A DNA stretch of 64,000 nucleotides from Pempheris klunzingeri. Lineage: Eukaryota; Chordata; Actinopteri; Acropomatiformes; Pempheridae. The position numbers were made by a program, and so were the translations under genes. Shown here one piece after another: positions 1 to 13,300 of the stretch. Below the pieces are notes generated by a model. That model was not told the DNA's origin and did not search any database. It worked only from the letters and a program-made list of their open reading frames with translations. Every line of letters starts with the position of its first letter. The stretch's first letter is position 1. Location: the NCBI RefSeq assembly GCF_042242105.1, contig NC_092027.1:17095221-17159220 (forward strand). Reading direction: 5' to 3'.

Positions 1-1763
1 CCATAGACGCAGGAAAACTGGCTACTTTAAGAGGAAATTCATTGAAGCATTTAGAATAGAGACATATTAACATTAAATACTGCTTCAATTCCCGTCTGCT
101 TTAATTTAATTCATTTAAAACAAGCCTCAGATACATAATGGAAAGCCTGTTTTTAATCGTGAAAACTTTTCCTCACTTCATGTCTGCCATCCTCCATCAC
201 GGAAACTCATTGATAGTGATGATGACAATGATGATGATGGGGATGATGCTGCAGGGAAGAACCTCAAAGTGTCACCCTCCATCTCATACCAAGTCCAGCA
301 TGCCGCTGCACCACCACAGACGGCTCGCGCCTGCCCACGTTGTCTGCACAAGAATACTTGTTTATTTGCCTTCCATTTCGGAGGGAAAATAATCCTTTTT
401 TTACATTCGGACACAGCGAGAGTAAACAAGTAGTTCCTCCAGCGCTGCGCCACACCCTCTCAGCACAATCCACAGCTCTCAGAAGTGTTTTTTTTACACT
501 GATGGGTGCCGACCAAGCAACTTATTTGTTTCAGATATTTTCCCATGGCAAACAGGGCGAACACAAAGGCTTCGTGGTGGCCTGGGGAAACCACAGGGTA
601 GGCGTACATGAGCCTCCATGCTCACCCTCTTTTGAAAATGAAATTTACGGCACCTCATAAAAAACTCTATTCACGCTTATAAGCACTAAATATAACCCAG
701 TATAAAGCAGCAGGGTTTGACTCAGTCCTTGTAAACTTGACCTGATGGAGCGTTGTGTCCGGCTGCAGGCAGGCCAGCCGTCGGGTCGACCCGGCTGCCC
801 GGCCCTAACACGAGTTTATCCCAGAGCAAAGCTGAAATAGGCTGAACTCTGAGGTAGCTCTGGTTGCTGACCTTCTTGCTCTGACTCAGGGAAACACAAG
901 GCCTTTGTTTTGGTCGTTTGTTGACTCGGGGGCAGGAAACTCCCTCTCCACAGACCTTTCACAGCCATCACACTGGAGTTTCTACAATACTGCCTTTATG
1001 TGTGGCAGCGTGATGCTGGTTGACACCCAGCAACCCCTTAGGAACAAATAATATTCACGATTTATGATTGGGTTTTGGCTTACGCCTGTGATTATGATGG
1101 CGTGTGATTTACTGATCGAAGCCCAGTCTAAAAAGTAAATAGATGTAGCGATGGCTGTTATGTAAGGCTGCATCCAGATTTGGGACCTCACTCATTGTGT
1201 GTGTTAGCCACTGCGAGACCCACGGCTGGCACAGAGGGCTCCAGCAGCACCCCTCTGGGTCCCTGTGGTCTGCGCCTCAGCACATAACAGCCACTTAGGC
1301 CGGCATTTTCCCAGGCTGAGACAACACACCACGGTGGCAGCGCGAGCCACAGAGAGGCCTGATTAAAGAGTAGGGACAATGGAGGGAGAGAGACCGTGGT
1401 GGCATTTTCCATCTCCGCCGCTGTCTCCTGGGGGGACCAAGTATGTGCCGTGAAACGTTTGAATTATCCCAGAATCTCTGGAATTCAGACAGAGGCACCG
1501 CGGAGAGGACCCTCGACCGGGGATCAAAGAGCTTTGAGAGGAGTGCGGTGGACTGGTGGTGAAGTCAAGTACATAGGGGAGTAAGAGTGTGTGTGTATGT
1601 GTGTATGAATACATGCGTGTGTGTGCGTGCTTGTGTGTTTCAGAAAACTGACTTGAAACAGATAAAGAATATTTTTGAATTTGAATCATATTTTCCTTTA
1701 TGGCTACATGTCTAAAGATGTTTTCAGAAAAGGCCATGTTTGACTTCTGAGGAGGCAGTGATC

Positions 1764-1773
1764 ATTGCGCAAT
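1764..1773. promoter_or_regulatory. perfect C/EBP-type palindrome ATTGCGCAAT
   Basis: The 10-base perfect palindrome ATTGCGCAAT matches the optimal binding site described for C/EBP bZIP factors. It lies about 8.6 kb upstream of heyl, beside a long GT repeat. Only the sequence match is seen. Occupancy or function is inference, and distance makes a link to heyl uncertain. Confidence 0.3.
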
Positions 1774-1787
1774 GAACTGCAGGCATG

Positions 1788-1788
1788 T

Positions 1789-1840
<52 letters not shown>

Positions 1841-1856
1841 TGTGCGCGTGTGTGTT
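1788..1856. repeat. (GT)n microsatellite
   Basis: About 69 bases of almost pure GT dinucleotides, turning into GCGT interruptions at its right end. It sits in non-coding DNA. Confidence 0.95.
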
Positions 1857-3098
1857 GCTGTCCTTTTATCCCTCATGGGATCAGATAATGCAATCATAGC
1901 CAATCATTGGGAGTCTAATACTGCGGGCGCCCCTCTTTAGTTTGGAGACGCCGCTCTCCTCTGTGGTGGCAGAGGAAGAGGAAGAGAAAAGCGAGAGGGG
2001 GAAACCTCGTCCCTCTCTTTCTGTCTATCTCTCTCTGTAATTATCACTTAATGTTCTTTGGTGATCTGGAGACGTCTATCTCTTGCTGTCCTTTCTTCCC
2101 TCGCTAGAGAGGAAATGTATCACAGTCTGAAATAAATCTGCCAGCCTTTTTATTATTGTATATTTAGCACCAGAACAGAGTAGTAAATGGAGCCGTCCCA
2201 GACCACAAGCTTCCGGTAGCGCAGGGCCTCAGCGCTGGCTGGCTGTCTTTGCCACAGCTAAGTCCAAAGATCAAAGCCTCCTGTACTATATACAGTTAGC
2301 TAGTCGTCCTCGAGCGCTGACCTCAAGCAAGTTTTCATGTCTGAGAAAGACAGCGTGTGTTTGTGCATGAGCTACATGCAGGGTGTATAGAATTAGTTCA
2401 CTACACAAGTATGCCTTTCAGCAAACCAGCTTTACATGAACATCTGGTGTGTGTATATTTCTGAGTGTGTGTAAGAGCTTTCGTGTCTGTCTACATCCAT
2501 ATATCTCTGTGCTGTGGGTCAAGATTTGTCATGGCATTGTCTTGTCTTTGTTTGATGTCAAAAAGGACAGCGATGAGTTCACTTTTTTTTTTTAAATCAT
2601 GAAAGTTGACGTACAGGGGAAAACTCAACTCATTCAATCCACTAAACCGAGCTACTTTGATTTGATTTTACAGTTTACAGTATACTTGTGATGCTGATCT
2701 TATTGCAAAGTAAATTTGGAATAACCAGAGAGCCGTCCATCAAAGCCATTTGTATCATAATATTGCCACATGTGCAAACTAGCAAGCAAGTGAGCAAAAA
2801 GTTGCAATAGCAAGCTAAAAGTAATCAATAACAAAATAATTAGTTAGCTGAAATAGTTGGATAAATGATACAAAGGTCAATCTTCTGTCACTCCAAGTGG
2901 TAGAAGCAGTGAAGCACACTTAACCAAAGTAAGCTATCCTTTAACAACTAAACTATAAGGAAAAAAGTAACAAAAACTGCTTTTATACAACATCAACATT
3001 GTTATGTAACATCCGGTTTATAGTCTATTCATGAAAACATATTTGGAATACGACAGGTGGTGTGGATGAAAGGGTGCTTTAGCTCATAACAGGGCAGA

Positions 3099-3118
3099 GG
3101 GGGGGGGGGGGGGGGGGG
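3099..3118. repeat. 20-base G homopolymer
   Basis: An uninterrupted run of 20 G residues followed by TACG. Runs of this length are rare, are prone to slippage and can form G-quadruplex. It may also be a sequencing weak spot. Confidence 0.9.
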
Positions 3119-4617
3119 TACGTGAAAGATGGATATCTATTGAAGGTAGAGCCATAATACTTTCTTTTACCCCAAAACATTAATACAGATTAACTGATCC
3201 AATCCACTAGTTTTCCTCACCAATTGAGATTTAGTTCAGCACCAATTAAAGTGGTACCGACTCCCTCAGGAGATGAAAATGATGTGGGTCATTACCCTCA
3301 TCTTTCCTCCATCAAAGTATTCTTTTCTTTCGCTGCACACTCACCCTAATCCCCTTCTGGGAATGCTAAAAATTACCCGGCAGTTCGGTGGCGGCAACTT
3401 TTTATGCTGGTTTTTAGGGGCTTATGCCTGCACTTCTGAGCTGCCGTCAGAACGAGGTGTCGGCAGGATGCCTCCCTGATAAGGCCGTAATCTGAGGTGT
3501 AAAGTTATAAGAGGGATTTGGAAAAGTGAGAGGCTGTCACAGAGCAGCAGCCAAGGGTGTCTGGGATTGCGTAAAAGCAGGGACGGAGCACCATCTCCTG
3601 GGTTCACGAGAGCTCCTCTGTAACCAACCTGGCATCCAATTATTCCAAATCTCTGAATTTCAAACTGATCAGATGCACATGTTTTCTGTTTCCTAAGCGT
3701 CCTTGTTATGTGCACTTGAGTCTCCATTCAAAATTGCAAGTCTCAGCTTTACTTTAGAAAAGGACAAAAATAGAAAGCTAATAGAGGAAGTGAGCGTCAC
3801 ATGACTCCATGCAATAAAAATTAGTCTCCTCCATAAACTTGAATGATAGTCAGCTTCCAAGTCAAAACGCTTGAGCAGAAGTAGTTTTACAGTTGCTAAT
3901 ATTAGCTGAGTCTTAAAAGCCCCCCAGTCATGAAATCAGGCACAGTGGCATGCGTGGCTGTGGGGACACAGTGGATTAGCCCTGAACTCTTTCATTTTTC
4001 ACTTTCCCCCTTTTCTCCTCCTCTTTCTCTGCGGCTCATGAAAGATTGCGTCCTGTGTGTGATGTGGCGGAGGAGTGCAGTCAGAATGAACTGATTACGG
4101 ACGAGGGCCGGCGTGCCTTTGAGTCATGGCACCGAATGACATTCTTCAAGCCCTTAAAAATAGTAACAGTTGGCTTTTTTTCAGGTTTGTTTTTCTCGTT
4201 GGAGGACTTTGGGGCATCCTCCGTTGGCTTTTTTGGAGACTCGAATCATAACCAGATTCCCCTTTTTTTTCCCTCTTCATCTCCCTCCTCCTCCCCCTTT
4301 TCTTTCATTTTGTTATTGGGAGTTTGTTTAATCTTGTGAAGAAAATTGGCTTAGCGTGGGAAAGGCAGAATTCTTTCGGGGATAGGTTTTGTTGTTTTAG
4401 AGTTGTGCGCATTGTTTTTTTTTTTTCTGTGCAGGAAGAAAAAGTGCTAGTTTGTGCCAAAACCTCATGAAGTATAGATAAAAAGGGGCTGAGTGAGAGG
4501 GAGGCCGCAACACCACGACAAAGATATGGGCTGTCTAAGCAAAGAGCTTTACAAATGACGATCTCCAGGGGGAAAGGGGGGAGACAAAATAAGGGAGGAA
4601 GGGAGTTGGAAAAGGAG

Positions 4618-4686
4618 AGGGGGGGGGGGGAGAAACAAATGTGGATGGATTGGTGGGAGGCGGAGGAGGAGGAGGAGGAGGAGGAA
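4618..4686. repeat. G-run plus (GGA)n purine tract
   Basis: A run of G is followed, after a short spacer, by eight or more GGA units on the + strand. It generates spurious poly-Glu and poly-Ser reading frames on both strands, none of which I accept as coding. Confidence 0.85.
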
Positions 4687-4931
4687 GATGGGTATTGGGG
4701 GGAAATAACGCAGAGCAGTGAGAAGGGAGGGGAGCAGATGAGAGGGGAAACATTCCCCCTTGCCCACATTAAAGACATAAAAAAGAAAACAAACAGAAAA
4801 ACATGTCTGACATAAAGAGGCTGGTTTCCGCGGCGACAGCACAATGGCTGCCTGTGGCTCTCGGGGCCCTCGCCGTCCCGTCTGGGGCCCGGCACCAGCG
4901 AAAGTCACCGCAGTCACAGGGCCCATCGGCG

Positions 4932-4934
4932 AGT

Positions 4935-4983
<49 letters not shown>
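4932..4983. repeat. (GT)n microsatellite
   Basis: About 50 bases of GT repeat with one TATG interruption near the left end. Confidence 0.95.
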
Positions 4984-4987
<4 letters not shown>

Positions 4988-5137
4988 ATGGTGAATGTCA
5001 TCATGGGCCTAGTACTGTGGGAACCGCCATGAAAGGGACCCCACTCGGAAGCCACAAAAGTCCCTTTCTGTTTCTTCTCTTCGGCTTTTAGCCTCTTTAT
5101 TTATCTGTGTGTAGAGGAGCCGGATGAGGAGGGAGGA

Positions 5138-5141
<4 letters not shown>

Positions 5142-5186
<45 letters not shown>

Positions 5187-5197
5187 TCTCTCTCTGT
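5142..5197. repeat. (CT)n microsatellite
   Basis: CT repeat of about 55 bases, interrupted by two CTGT units. The antisense frame gives a meaningless Arg-Glu string. Confidence 0.95.
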
Positions 5198-8100
5198 CAG
5201 TTCTCTCTCTATGTCTCTCGCTCTCTGACAGGCAGCATGACCCATCACTGCAGCCCTCCTGCCCTCATGACACCTCAAATCACAGCAGCCACTATCTCAA
5301 ACATATATACTGACTGTGTCTAACCCTACTTCTCTGGAGGTTTCTTCACACCTCATGTCAGCTCAGTCAGACCATTACAAACACAATGCAGCTCTCTGGA
5401 AGCACCCCATAGGAACAAACCCAGGAACGCCTCGTATATCCAGGTTATTCCGAGTGAATCGCGGAGACGGCCAGACAGGCAGTGCCACAGGTCCCAGGCA
5501 TTCCTCATGTGTCTGAAGGGCAGATAATTCCCTCATGGGTCCAGCCTGGACAGTGCCAAGCCACTCCGGTGCCAGTTCCCATGCCAATCCAATCCTGACC
5601 CCAGCGGCTGAGCAACCAGCCACAGGCTGACTGCTATAAAAGCCTCATACCAATAAGAAATCAACTGATTTTTGGGTGAATGTCAATAGTTTGCATAGAG
5701 CAGGGCACCATGCAGGGCTCCTTTCACCACAATTGGCCTTTCATATATTCTCTGCAGGGCTTCTAAACAGTGAGCAAACATTTGACTAACGCTATTTGAT
5801 TTTGTCAGAGGAGTTATTTTTGGGTACCTTGATATTCAAAAGATATGTTTACATTATATATACATCTAAGATAAGGAAGCATTGTGCAAGAACAGCTTGA
5901 CATTTTTCATTTCCTCTTGCATTATCATAAAGTTGGTTACAAAGATTTTTTTCGGTTTAAGTATTAAGGTACAAAGTCTAATATATTGGCTCTTTGGTAA
6001 CACATCATCACTGTCCAGAGAAAATCATCTCCATATTTAAGTTTTCAGATAAGCCAAAGATTATCCTCACCCTTGTGTTTTGAGAAAATTCTCTCTGGCA
6101 CAACAAATCTTACAAAAAACATAAGTACTGAATGATTTGTCAATGAGTTTAAAACAAGTCTGTTATTCTTGTTTCATGAAGACATAACATTTTAGAGATA
6201 TGAGGGTCAAACGGGCCCTTAACTGAGGTTGTGAAATATGAATATTTTCATCCTCTATTGTATTCTTATTTTATTCTAATCTTATTTATGTGTCTTTTTG
6301 TATTGGCACTACCTCATCCAGAGTAGGCTCACATCGGCACGCCCCTTTTTGGGGGAAAATGACATCTTGTCCCACATAGACAGAAACAGCATTGCTACGC
6401 TACTAAAAAGCTAATAAAAAGCTACTGAAAGTTACTTATAGGCTATAACGTAACGTTAGCTAGGCCACTTGTCAGACCGCAGTGTTATTGCTAACTAGCA
6501 TACTATTAGTAGAGCAGTAGTGAAAAGTAAAATATTTCAGAGGTAATTTGCTAACCTGGAGACTCAGTGAGGACAAAACGCTGGTCACTGAGTGGAATTA
6601 TTGATGTACCTTCTTGCACAAGCCCAACACTGGAGAATGTATGGACATGACTTAAGAGGATAAAGTTAACCTTTTCCATGTATCTTGCATTTTCTAAGTT
6701 AGGCATAGTGGAAATGCATTTGTCTAACATGAGGTCATTTATACAGTATTTTCATTCAGGTGTTTTTTTATTGGTTTTGTCCCTGCAAAGGGGCGGGACG
6801 TGTGGCAAGCCAAAGTTGCCAATATGCCGATGTGATCTACATGCACTCGACAGAACTGATAGACCCCAAGGATGTATACAATGCATTTTAGTGGAATCAC
6901 AGAATTAAAACATACATACTCCACAGGGCACATTTAAATATATGATACTGACACCACTGCTGTTTGCAATACAGCACGTTCATGAGAAATACAATGCGAC
7001 GAAGAGACTGCCTCTTTGCCTCTGTTGTGTCTTCTGTGTATTTTTGATGTTAATGGTTTACTACAAGGTTACTTCTTTTTCTCCTTAAACAGGTCAAATT
7101 CTTTTGAGGGCATTTTAACAACTAGGGAATCTCCATTTTATTTTTTTAAAAAAATGTTGGTTTTCTGCTGCTGAAAAGCAGAGTACAAATAATCAAAGTC
7201 AACCATGCAGTGAGACATCCACTGATCAGTTATTCAGTTTGACATGAATGCAGAGGGAAAAAAGTCACAAACAAAACATCCCGCTGAGCTGGTTCCATTT
7301 CACAGACTTTCAAACAATAGCAATAGTCATGCATCAGAAGCAATAATTGCAGCTGAGTGTTTGTGCCTTATAAATTGCGGGTATGCACTGTCCACATTCG
7401 TGTGAGGGAGTTGTGTACGTGTGTACGTGTGTGTGTGTGTGTGTGTGTGCTTGTATGAATCAGCTCATGGCCCATGTGTGCGTGTGTCCCTTAGCATTCA
7501 CACGTTCATACTGGAGTTGCGCATGTGTGCGTGTGTGCGCAAATTGTAAAAGTATGAGCTTGTTAATTTCAATAAGGGACGTCGCCTTGTTGTGGTTTGG
7601 AGGGATGGGAGGGAGGGAACTTGAAGTGGCCGACCAAGATCGCCAGAAATCTCCCAGAATTCCATCCCACTATTCAATGCCAGCTTTCCCCCTCTGTCTC
7701 TAATGTTTCTCTGCGTCATCCTCCCTTCACACACCCCCACCATGAAACCATTTTCATAATTAACTTATTTATTTATTCATTCATCTCCTTAATTACTTTC
7801 CACGTCGTGTTCTTTACTTTGTGTTTTTCATGCAGCTTGCCTCATCATGGAACAACTGGGAGGTGTGGCCGGCAAAAAACGACGGGAGAAGCCAGAGTGA
7901 TTTCATTAAAAAAAAAAAAAAAAAACAAGATAAAGAGAGGAAAGTTATTCTTTGAAGAGAAGGGAGGGTGGGTGATAAAAATAACAACAGAGAAGAGACT
8001 GAAGCCTGACTTCATAGATGTCTTTTTTTTTTTCTTTCTTCACTGTTTTCTGATGCTGAAATGAGATCCAGATCTGAATTAAGGAATGATTGGTAATGAA

Positions 8101-8639
8101 AGGATATGTGGATGGGGGGGGTGTGGGGGAAGGGGGGGTGTAATGGGAGGGAGGGATTTCTCTTTTCTGTCAGTCCTGACTCATACCCACCACACCATAA
8201 GCCCCCCTGGTGATGGTCACACTGATTACTGACACTTGGGTATTACAAACACACGCACATGCACATGTTTTAAGTTAGTTTATTACTTTACATGTATGAT
8301 ATGATAAAATGCAGGCGGGCAGGGCTCACTTACGTCTAATGTCAGTGAGATCAACGGAAAAACAAGGCTGTCGAAAAAGGGCATCATCTTGAAAGGGACA
8401 AAGAGAAAGAAACATCTGGAGTAAAAGAAATAAATCCAAAAAAACTGATTTTATTTATCAAAAAACTCATTATGACTTACAGGAGCAGCAAGAGCTCGAA
8501 CACTTTACTTGTCCAAAGATCTCGCACTGGTGCATTGTAGTATGTTTAAACTAACACACCCTTCCAGTCTGCCAGGCAGGAAGAGACACACTCAGCTGGG
8601 CATTGTGTGGAAGGGGGCATGCCACTTGGCCTCTCTCAG

Positions 8640-8920
8640 TCTTTCACACACACACACACACACACATGCACACACTGCTGGGTCGGTCGGGCAGCGCTCC
8701 TAACAACGGGTGCCTGGGCTTCATGTTTCCATGGCAATCTGTACCAGCAATCTTCCCACGGTGGCAGCGGAACCGAGCACTAAGTGCTGCAAGGAGTGTG
8801 TGTGTGTGTGTGTGTGGCCGTACAGAGACCGCTATCATGTCCAATGAAGAGCCCAGATGTTCAGACACTCACTGGCCTGATTCCTCTCTTGACCCCTCAG
8901 TAGGCTACCTGCCCTCATCT

Positions 8921-8960
<40 letters not shown>
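8640..8960. repeat. cluster of three CA/GT microsatellites
   Basis: CA repeats at about 8645-8667 and 8924-8959, with a GT repeat between them at about 8797-8815. They fall within 320 bases of each other and in opposite orientations. Confidence 0.9.
8753..8760 (-). promoter_or_regulatory. RBPJ/Su(H) consensus match
   Basis: Reading the - strand, CGTGGGAA matches the YGTGGGAA core of the Notch effector RBPJ. It lies about 1.6 kb upstream of the heyl start codon. HEY genes are established Notch targets, so the match is relevant, but an 8-base motif can occur by chance. Confidence 0.3.
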
Positions 8961-8961
<1 letters not shown>

Positions 8962-9590
8962 CTCGAGACAGTTTTAAAATGTTTGGAAGAGGTTGAGTTG
9001 GAAAGAGGACCCTGCCAAATCTGAAGTCACATTTTCAAGAACCAATATGTTGGACAGTTGGTAAAATCTTTGAGTAAATAATAAACTACTGAAACAGCTG
9101 CTCAAAGTAATTGATAAACTATAGAAATTGATTATTGAAATAATTGCTAAAAGTAATTAAATTGAGTTATTGAAATAGCCTAGTTAGCTAAAATTGATAA
9201 CCAGTCGAAATATGAGTTAAACATAATGGCTAAAAAATCTCTAGTCTAAATCTCAAGTGTTGTAAGTGCCAAAAGACATTTATTAGAACAGATTTGGTGC
9301 ACATCGGGAGGTGTTGATGAAGGGGTATTTGAGCTCATCTGTCAGGGCTGTTAGGGCAAACCTGACCGGCTGGAAATTACTGGTGTAGATTATTTTAAAC
9401 CTCAGGATGCACATCTTTCAGTAGTGTTTTCTCTCTCTGTCGTTTGTCTCTCACACGCACTCACAAAAAGTAGCTCAGTAAGTCCATTCTCCAAGTCACC
9501 TGTGTGACTGTGTGAGAGTCGAGCTTTGTGCACTGTCACACACTGCCGCGGAGATGATGGAGTGTTTTCACAGTCCATCATTCCCACACT

Positions 9591-9598
9591 CTCCCTCC
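9591..9598 (-). promoter_or_regulatory. RBPJ/Su(H) consensus match near heyl
   Basis: On the - strand TGTGGGAA fits the YGTGGGAA core bound by RBPJ. It is the nearest such match to heyl, 788 bases before the start codon. Notch control of HEY family genes is established knowledge. Use of this particular site is inference. Confidence 0.4.
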
Positions 9599-9922
9599 CT
9601 CCCTCCTGCTGCCATTGTTCTACAAAGAAGTGTAATTAAAGGAGCGCAGAGAGAAAGAAAGGAGGATCGAAAGAAGGAAGGAAGGAGAGCAGGATGAGAG
9701 TGGAGGCTAATTGACTGAGGATGACTGAGCAAAGGGGTGGAAAGATAGGGTGAGGAGGGGGGGGTGACAAGCCGGGGTAGGCCAGATTAAAGAGGAGGGA
9801 GGAGGGACAGGGAGAAGAGGCGGGGGAGCCTACACTGGCAACCCTGCCCCAGCTGCCAAAGTCCTATTTTGTCATTGGGTGGCTGTGACAGAGAGAGGGA
9901 GCCAAGAGAGAAATAACAGTGA

Positions 9923-9926
<4 letters not shown>

Positions 9927-9992
<66 letters not shown>
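9927..9992. repeat. (GA)n microsatellite
   Basis: About 66 bases of pure GA repeat, roughly 400 bases upstream of the heyl start codon. GA tracts are frequent near vertebrate promoters. No specific function is shown. Confidence 0.95.
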
Positions 9993-9994
<2 letters not shown>

Positions 9995-10180
9995 ATGATT
10001 GGATGCCAGTGATAGAGTAAAAGACTAAAGCGGCTTGTGAATTTTCTTAGTTGCCATGGGCCCTTGGGGGTCGATCAAGTGGCACTGCTGACTCACAGAG
10101 GAAGAGGACAGGAGACACATGAAGAAACAAGCAAAAAAAACAAACAGATGTGACAAGAAGTAACTAAGGACAACGAGGCT

Positions 10181-10188
10181 TTTATAAG
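10181..10188 (+). promoter_or_regulatory. possible TATA element of heyl
   Basis: TTTATAAG occurs about 200 bases before the heyl start codon. If used, transcription would begin near 10210 and leave a 5' leader of about 175 bases. This is only a motif match in the expected range; no other core promoter element confirms it. Confidence 0.3.
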
Positions 10189-10313
10189 TAAGAGAAATAA
10201 AGCGAGAGGCACACAGGGTGAGTGCTTTGTCCAGAGGGGAGACGCATCTTCAGTGTGTTGCCTCCACGCAGCACAGAGAGCGGCTGACAAGATCACCCAA
10301 AGCCCTGCGTCCG

Positions 10314-10354
10314 CCATCCACCCATCCATCCATCCATCCACCCATCCACCCATC
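10314..10354. repeat. (CCAT)n repeat in likely heyl 5' leader
   Basis: CCATC/CCAC tetranucleotide repeats lie about 30 to 70 bases before the heyl ATG and are therefore probably transcribed as 5' UTR. The tract can vary in length between alleles. Confidence 0.8.
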
Positions 10355-10385
10355 AGTCCAGCCGGGGAGGAAAAAGGGCGCAGAC

Positions 10386-13300
10386 ATGAAGAGACCTCAC
10401 GACTACAGCTCCCCAGACTCGGACACGGACGAGTTTATTGACGTGGGACAAGAAGACAGCTATTGGTGAGCACCCGCCAGCCACACCTGAGGCTGTAGCA
10501 CATGCCCTCCAATCACACTTTAAAGGAAAATGACAAGTAGTAAATAGCTAAGCAGAGATTTGTGAACTGTCGGCTTTACAAGCGTCTTGACACTTTGATG
10601 CCACCGTACGTGAAAATACAGACGAGTCGAAAGGCTGCAGGAAAAGCTGCAGATTTTTTAATCTCAGAAGCTGATACGGTTCATAAAGCGGTAATAAAAA
10701 ACGAGTGCTTCCGACTTGTAAAAGTTTTCTGCGTTCAGCTCAAATTCTGACATCATTGTACCAAGTTTTGTATTGTATTGTATTGTACCACCCTCCAACA
10801 AGCCTGAGCTGTCAGTTTGAAGTTTAACGTCCGGCCTCAGTAAACTTCGCGTCCTCACAGGAAATATATATTCATTGCATTTAGCCTATAAATGAAACTG
10901 TCCTGCACATGTGAGAAAATGGAAAAGGTGAAATGAAACTAGAGTGACAAAAGGCCTGTCATGTCTGACGCGTGGAGACAGGGCCTGAAGTTGCAAGCAG
11001 AATTTTTTTCTGACTGCGTAACATCTGAAAATAGATGTGTTCAACATGGAAAAATATCTGCAGATCAAATATATTTTAAAAAGGCTTGTAGGTCAACTTT
11101 CACAATTAATCATCTCACATTTTTTGGTTAATTCATAATTGCAAATGATTTTGATGCAGCAATGTAAAGTTTTTAATCCTGGCCTGTTCAGGAACTTTTT
11201 GATGTTGCCTAAAACAGAAAAACTGAGCTGTCAAACGAACACTAGAACAACAGAAGGGGACAATCGATACCAACCAGATAGAACGAGGATTTTCTATCAT
11301 TTTGTAAGAACATTTGAGGCTCGCTGTGTGTGAGTGAATACGATTAAATGATCTTATCATACCTCAATATATGACATCCAAACATTTAGTTTTATTTGAG
11401 AGAATTAATTCACTTTCAAAAATACTGACATTTTGAAAGTGAACAATTTTTTTTCGTTTACACAGGGCTAGTTTATTGTATTAAGATTATTATCTTATAC
11501 ACATGAATCATAATAGAATATAAATCATCATTCATATAGTCAAATACATGAAGTTATAGAAGGAATAAGATGGAAAATGCTAAATAAAATGCAAGGTACA
11601 ATCTAAGATTATTTTTTTAATACAGGAAAAAAAACCTTTTGAACTTTTGAATGCAAATGTGACCTGCTAAGCCAAGCTGTTTAACTGCAGTCCGTAACTG
11701 AATGTAAAACTTGTTTCAGAGTTGTGGAAAATGTCTAATAAGAAGTAAAATCACACTTTACAAGTCAGTATACCATTTTGCTTTTTAGGTAAATTAGACA
11801 AAGTCCTCGGCTGGAGTTGAGGGGAATAATTAGTTTAGTGTATTTCTAACATCTACAGCATATAAAAACGCATTCACAGCAATGCTGGTTACATCACAAG
11901 CAGTGAGCAAGCCAGTAACACCAAAGACGGTCTGGATAAATCAAATTGCCTTGCGACATGCAAACAGAAGACAGTGCCGCCTTTTCAAGTCAGCCCCATC
12001 AAACATAAACCTAAACAAAAACACACAGCTAAATTGGCAGCCTTCATGTTAAAATCTAATAGAAACTCAATAAGTCTCTAGTGGGGCAGTTTGAAGGGAA
12101 CTCCAAGCTGTCAGGCTCTTTCAGGCCTGTAAGACGAGAGTTCACAAACAAACACAATCCATATTGAGTGACTGTACTCGGAGGAGCTCAGATCCCATGC
12201 TGCATGTTGGAGCCCCATGCGAGCGAAAGCATCTCCCCGAGGCTATATAATCATCTTTCTAAAAGTGCTTTCGCTCAGTTGGAAAGGAGAACAGCATGTC
12301 ATTTCACTGAGACTAATGTCCAGAAACGCATTAAAGCAAAAACAATCCCGTCTTCCCTCCTCTCCCGGGCACTCCTACGCCGTTCTGTGCCCAAAAAACA
12401 AATTAGATTGAAGGGAGCTGATGTGCCATCCTGCCTCTGTGTCACATTAAAGAGGGTAATAATAACAATATGCAGGAGAATCAAAGTTACCACTTTTCTC
12501 TCTGTGTCAGCACCACCGCCCCCCACTCCATCTCTCTCATCTCTCTCATCTCTCTCCCTTCCTCTCTCTCTGTCTCCATGGCACAGCCCAGTCACCGGGT
12601 CCATGTCTCCTGGCAGCGCCTCGCAGATTCTGGCCCGAAAGAAGAGAAGAGGGGTGAGTGGATTACAGCCTTTGGATCTTAATCTTTTCAGTCCTGTCTT
12701 TTTCGGCTGGCCCTGATTGATCGTCCCTCTGCTCCTCTCGCTGTGTAGATCATAGAGAAGAGGCGCAGAGACCGGATCAACCACAGCCTGTCAGAGCTCA
12801 GGAGACTGGTGCCCAGCGCTTTTGAGAAACAGGTGACTGCTCACGAATAAAGATTCAATTAAAACAATGACACAGGTAGTAAACTAGCTTCTTAAAGACA
12901 GATGCAAGTGAGTAAAATGCTGCTCTGCTTCCCGGCAGGGTTCCTCAAAACTGGAGAAAGCAGAGATCCTGCAGATGACTGTGGACCACCTCAAACTCCT
13001 GCATGCTATGGGAGGAAAAGGTGAGACTTTTGAGTTTGTTGCTTGCAAATAAATTCACTTTTAAAGCTCTGGTTGTAATTCGTTTCCTGTGGGACGTGAA
13101 GCCCTTGGTATAACAAAAAAGTAGACAAATATAATGATTTATGTTTGTACAGTAGGTATATTTTTCAGGTCCAAATGTGTTCCATTACGATCATTCAGTC
13201 TGTTACTGAAGTCTTTTTCTCTCTCAGGTTACTTTGATGCGAGGGCCCTTGCAGTCGACTACAGGACCCTGGGCTTCAGGGAGTGTGTCGGGGAGGTGGT

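Larger units (their letters stand above)
1..10180. other. gene-free 5' flank of heyl
   Basis: No open reading frame here shows a recognisable domain, splice-consistent exon structure or plausible amino-acid composition. The longer ones run through microsatellites (for example 4305-5055 and 8603-8977) and translate to low-complexity Ser, Pro, Glu or His/Thr strings. The stretch is mostly AT-rich unique-looking DNA broken up by GT/CA, CT/GA and G tracts, which are listed separately. It is the upstream side of the heyl gene, so it may contain regulatory DNA. I cannot delimit conserved elements without a cross-species alignment. Confidence 0.7.

Noticed and set aside
4305-5055. Three long overlapping ORFs on the - strand (196, 168 and 72 codons)
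   Set aside because: They run through G-run, GGA and GT repeats, giving Pro/Ser and His/Thr strings, and have no domain or splice logic.
12168-12716. 182-codon + strand ORF covering heyl exon 2
   Set aside because: Only 12587-12653 is coding, supported by splice sites and phase; the rest is intron with a CT-rich acceptor tract.
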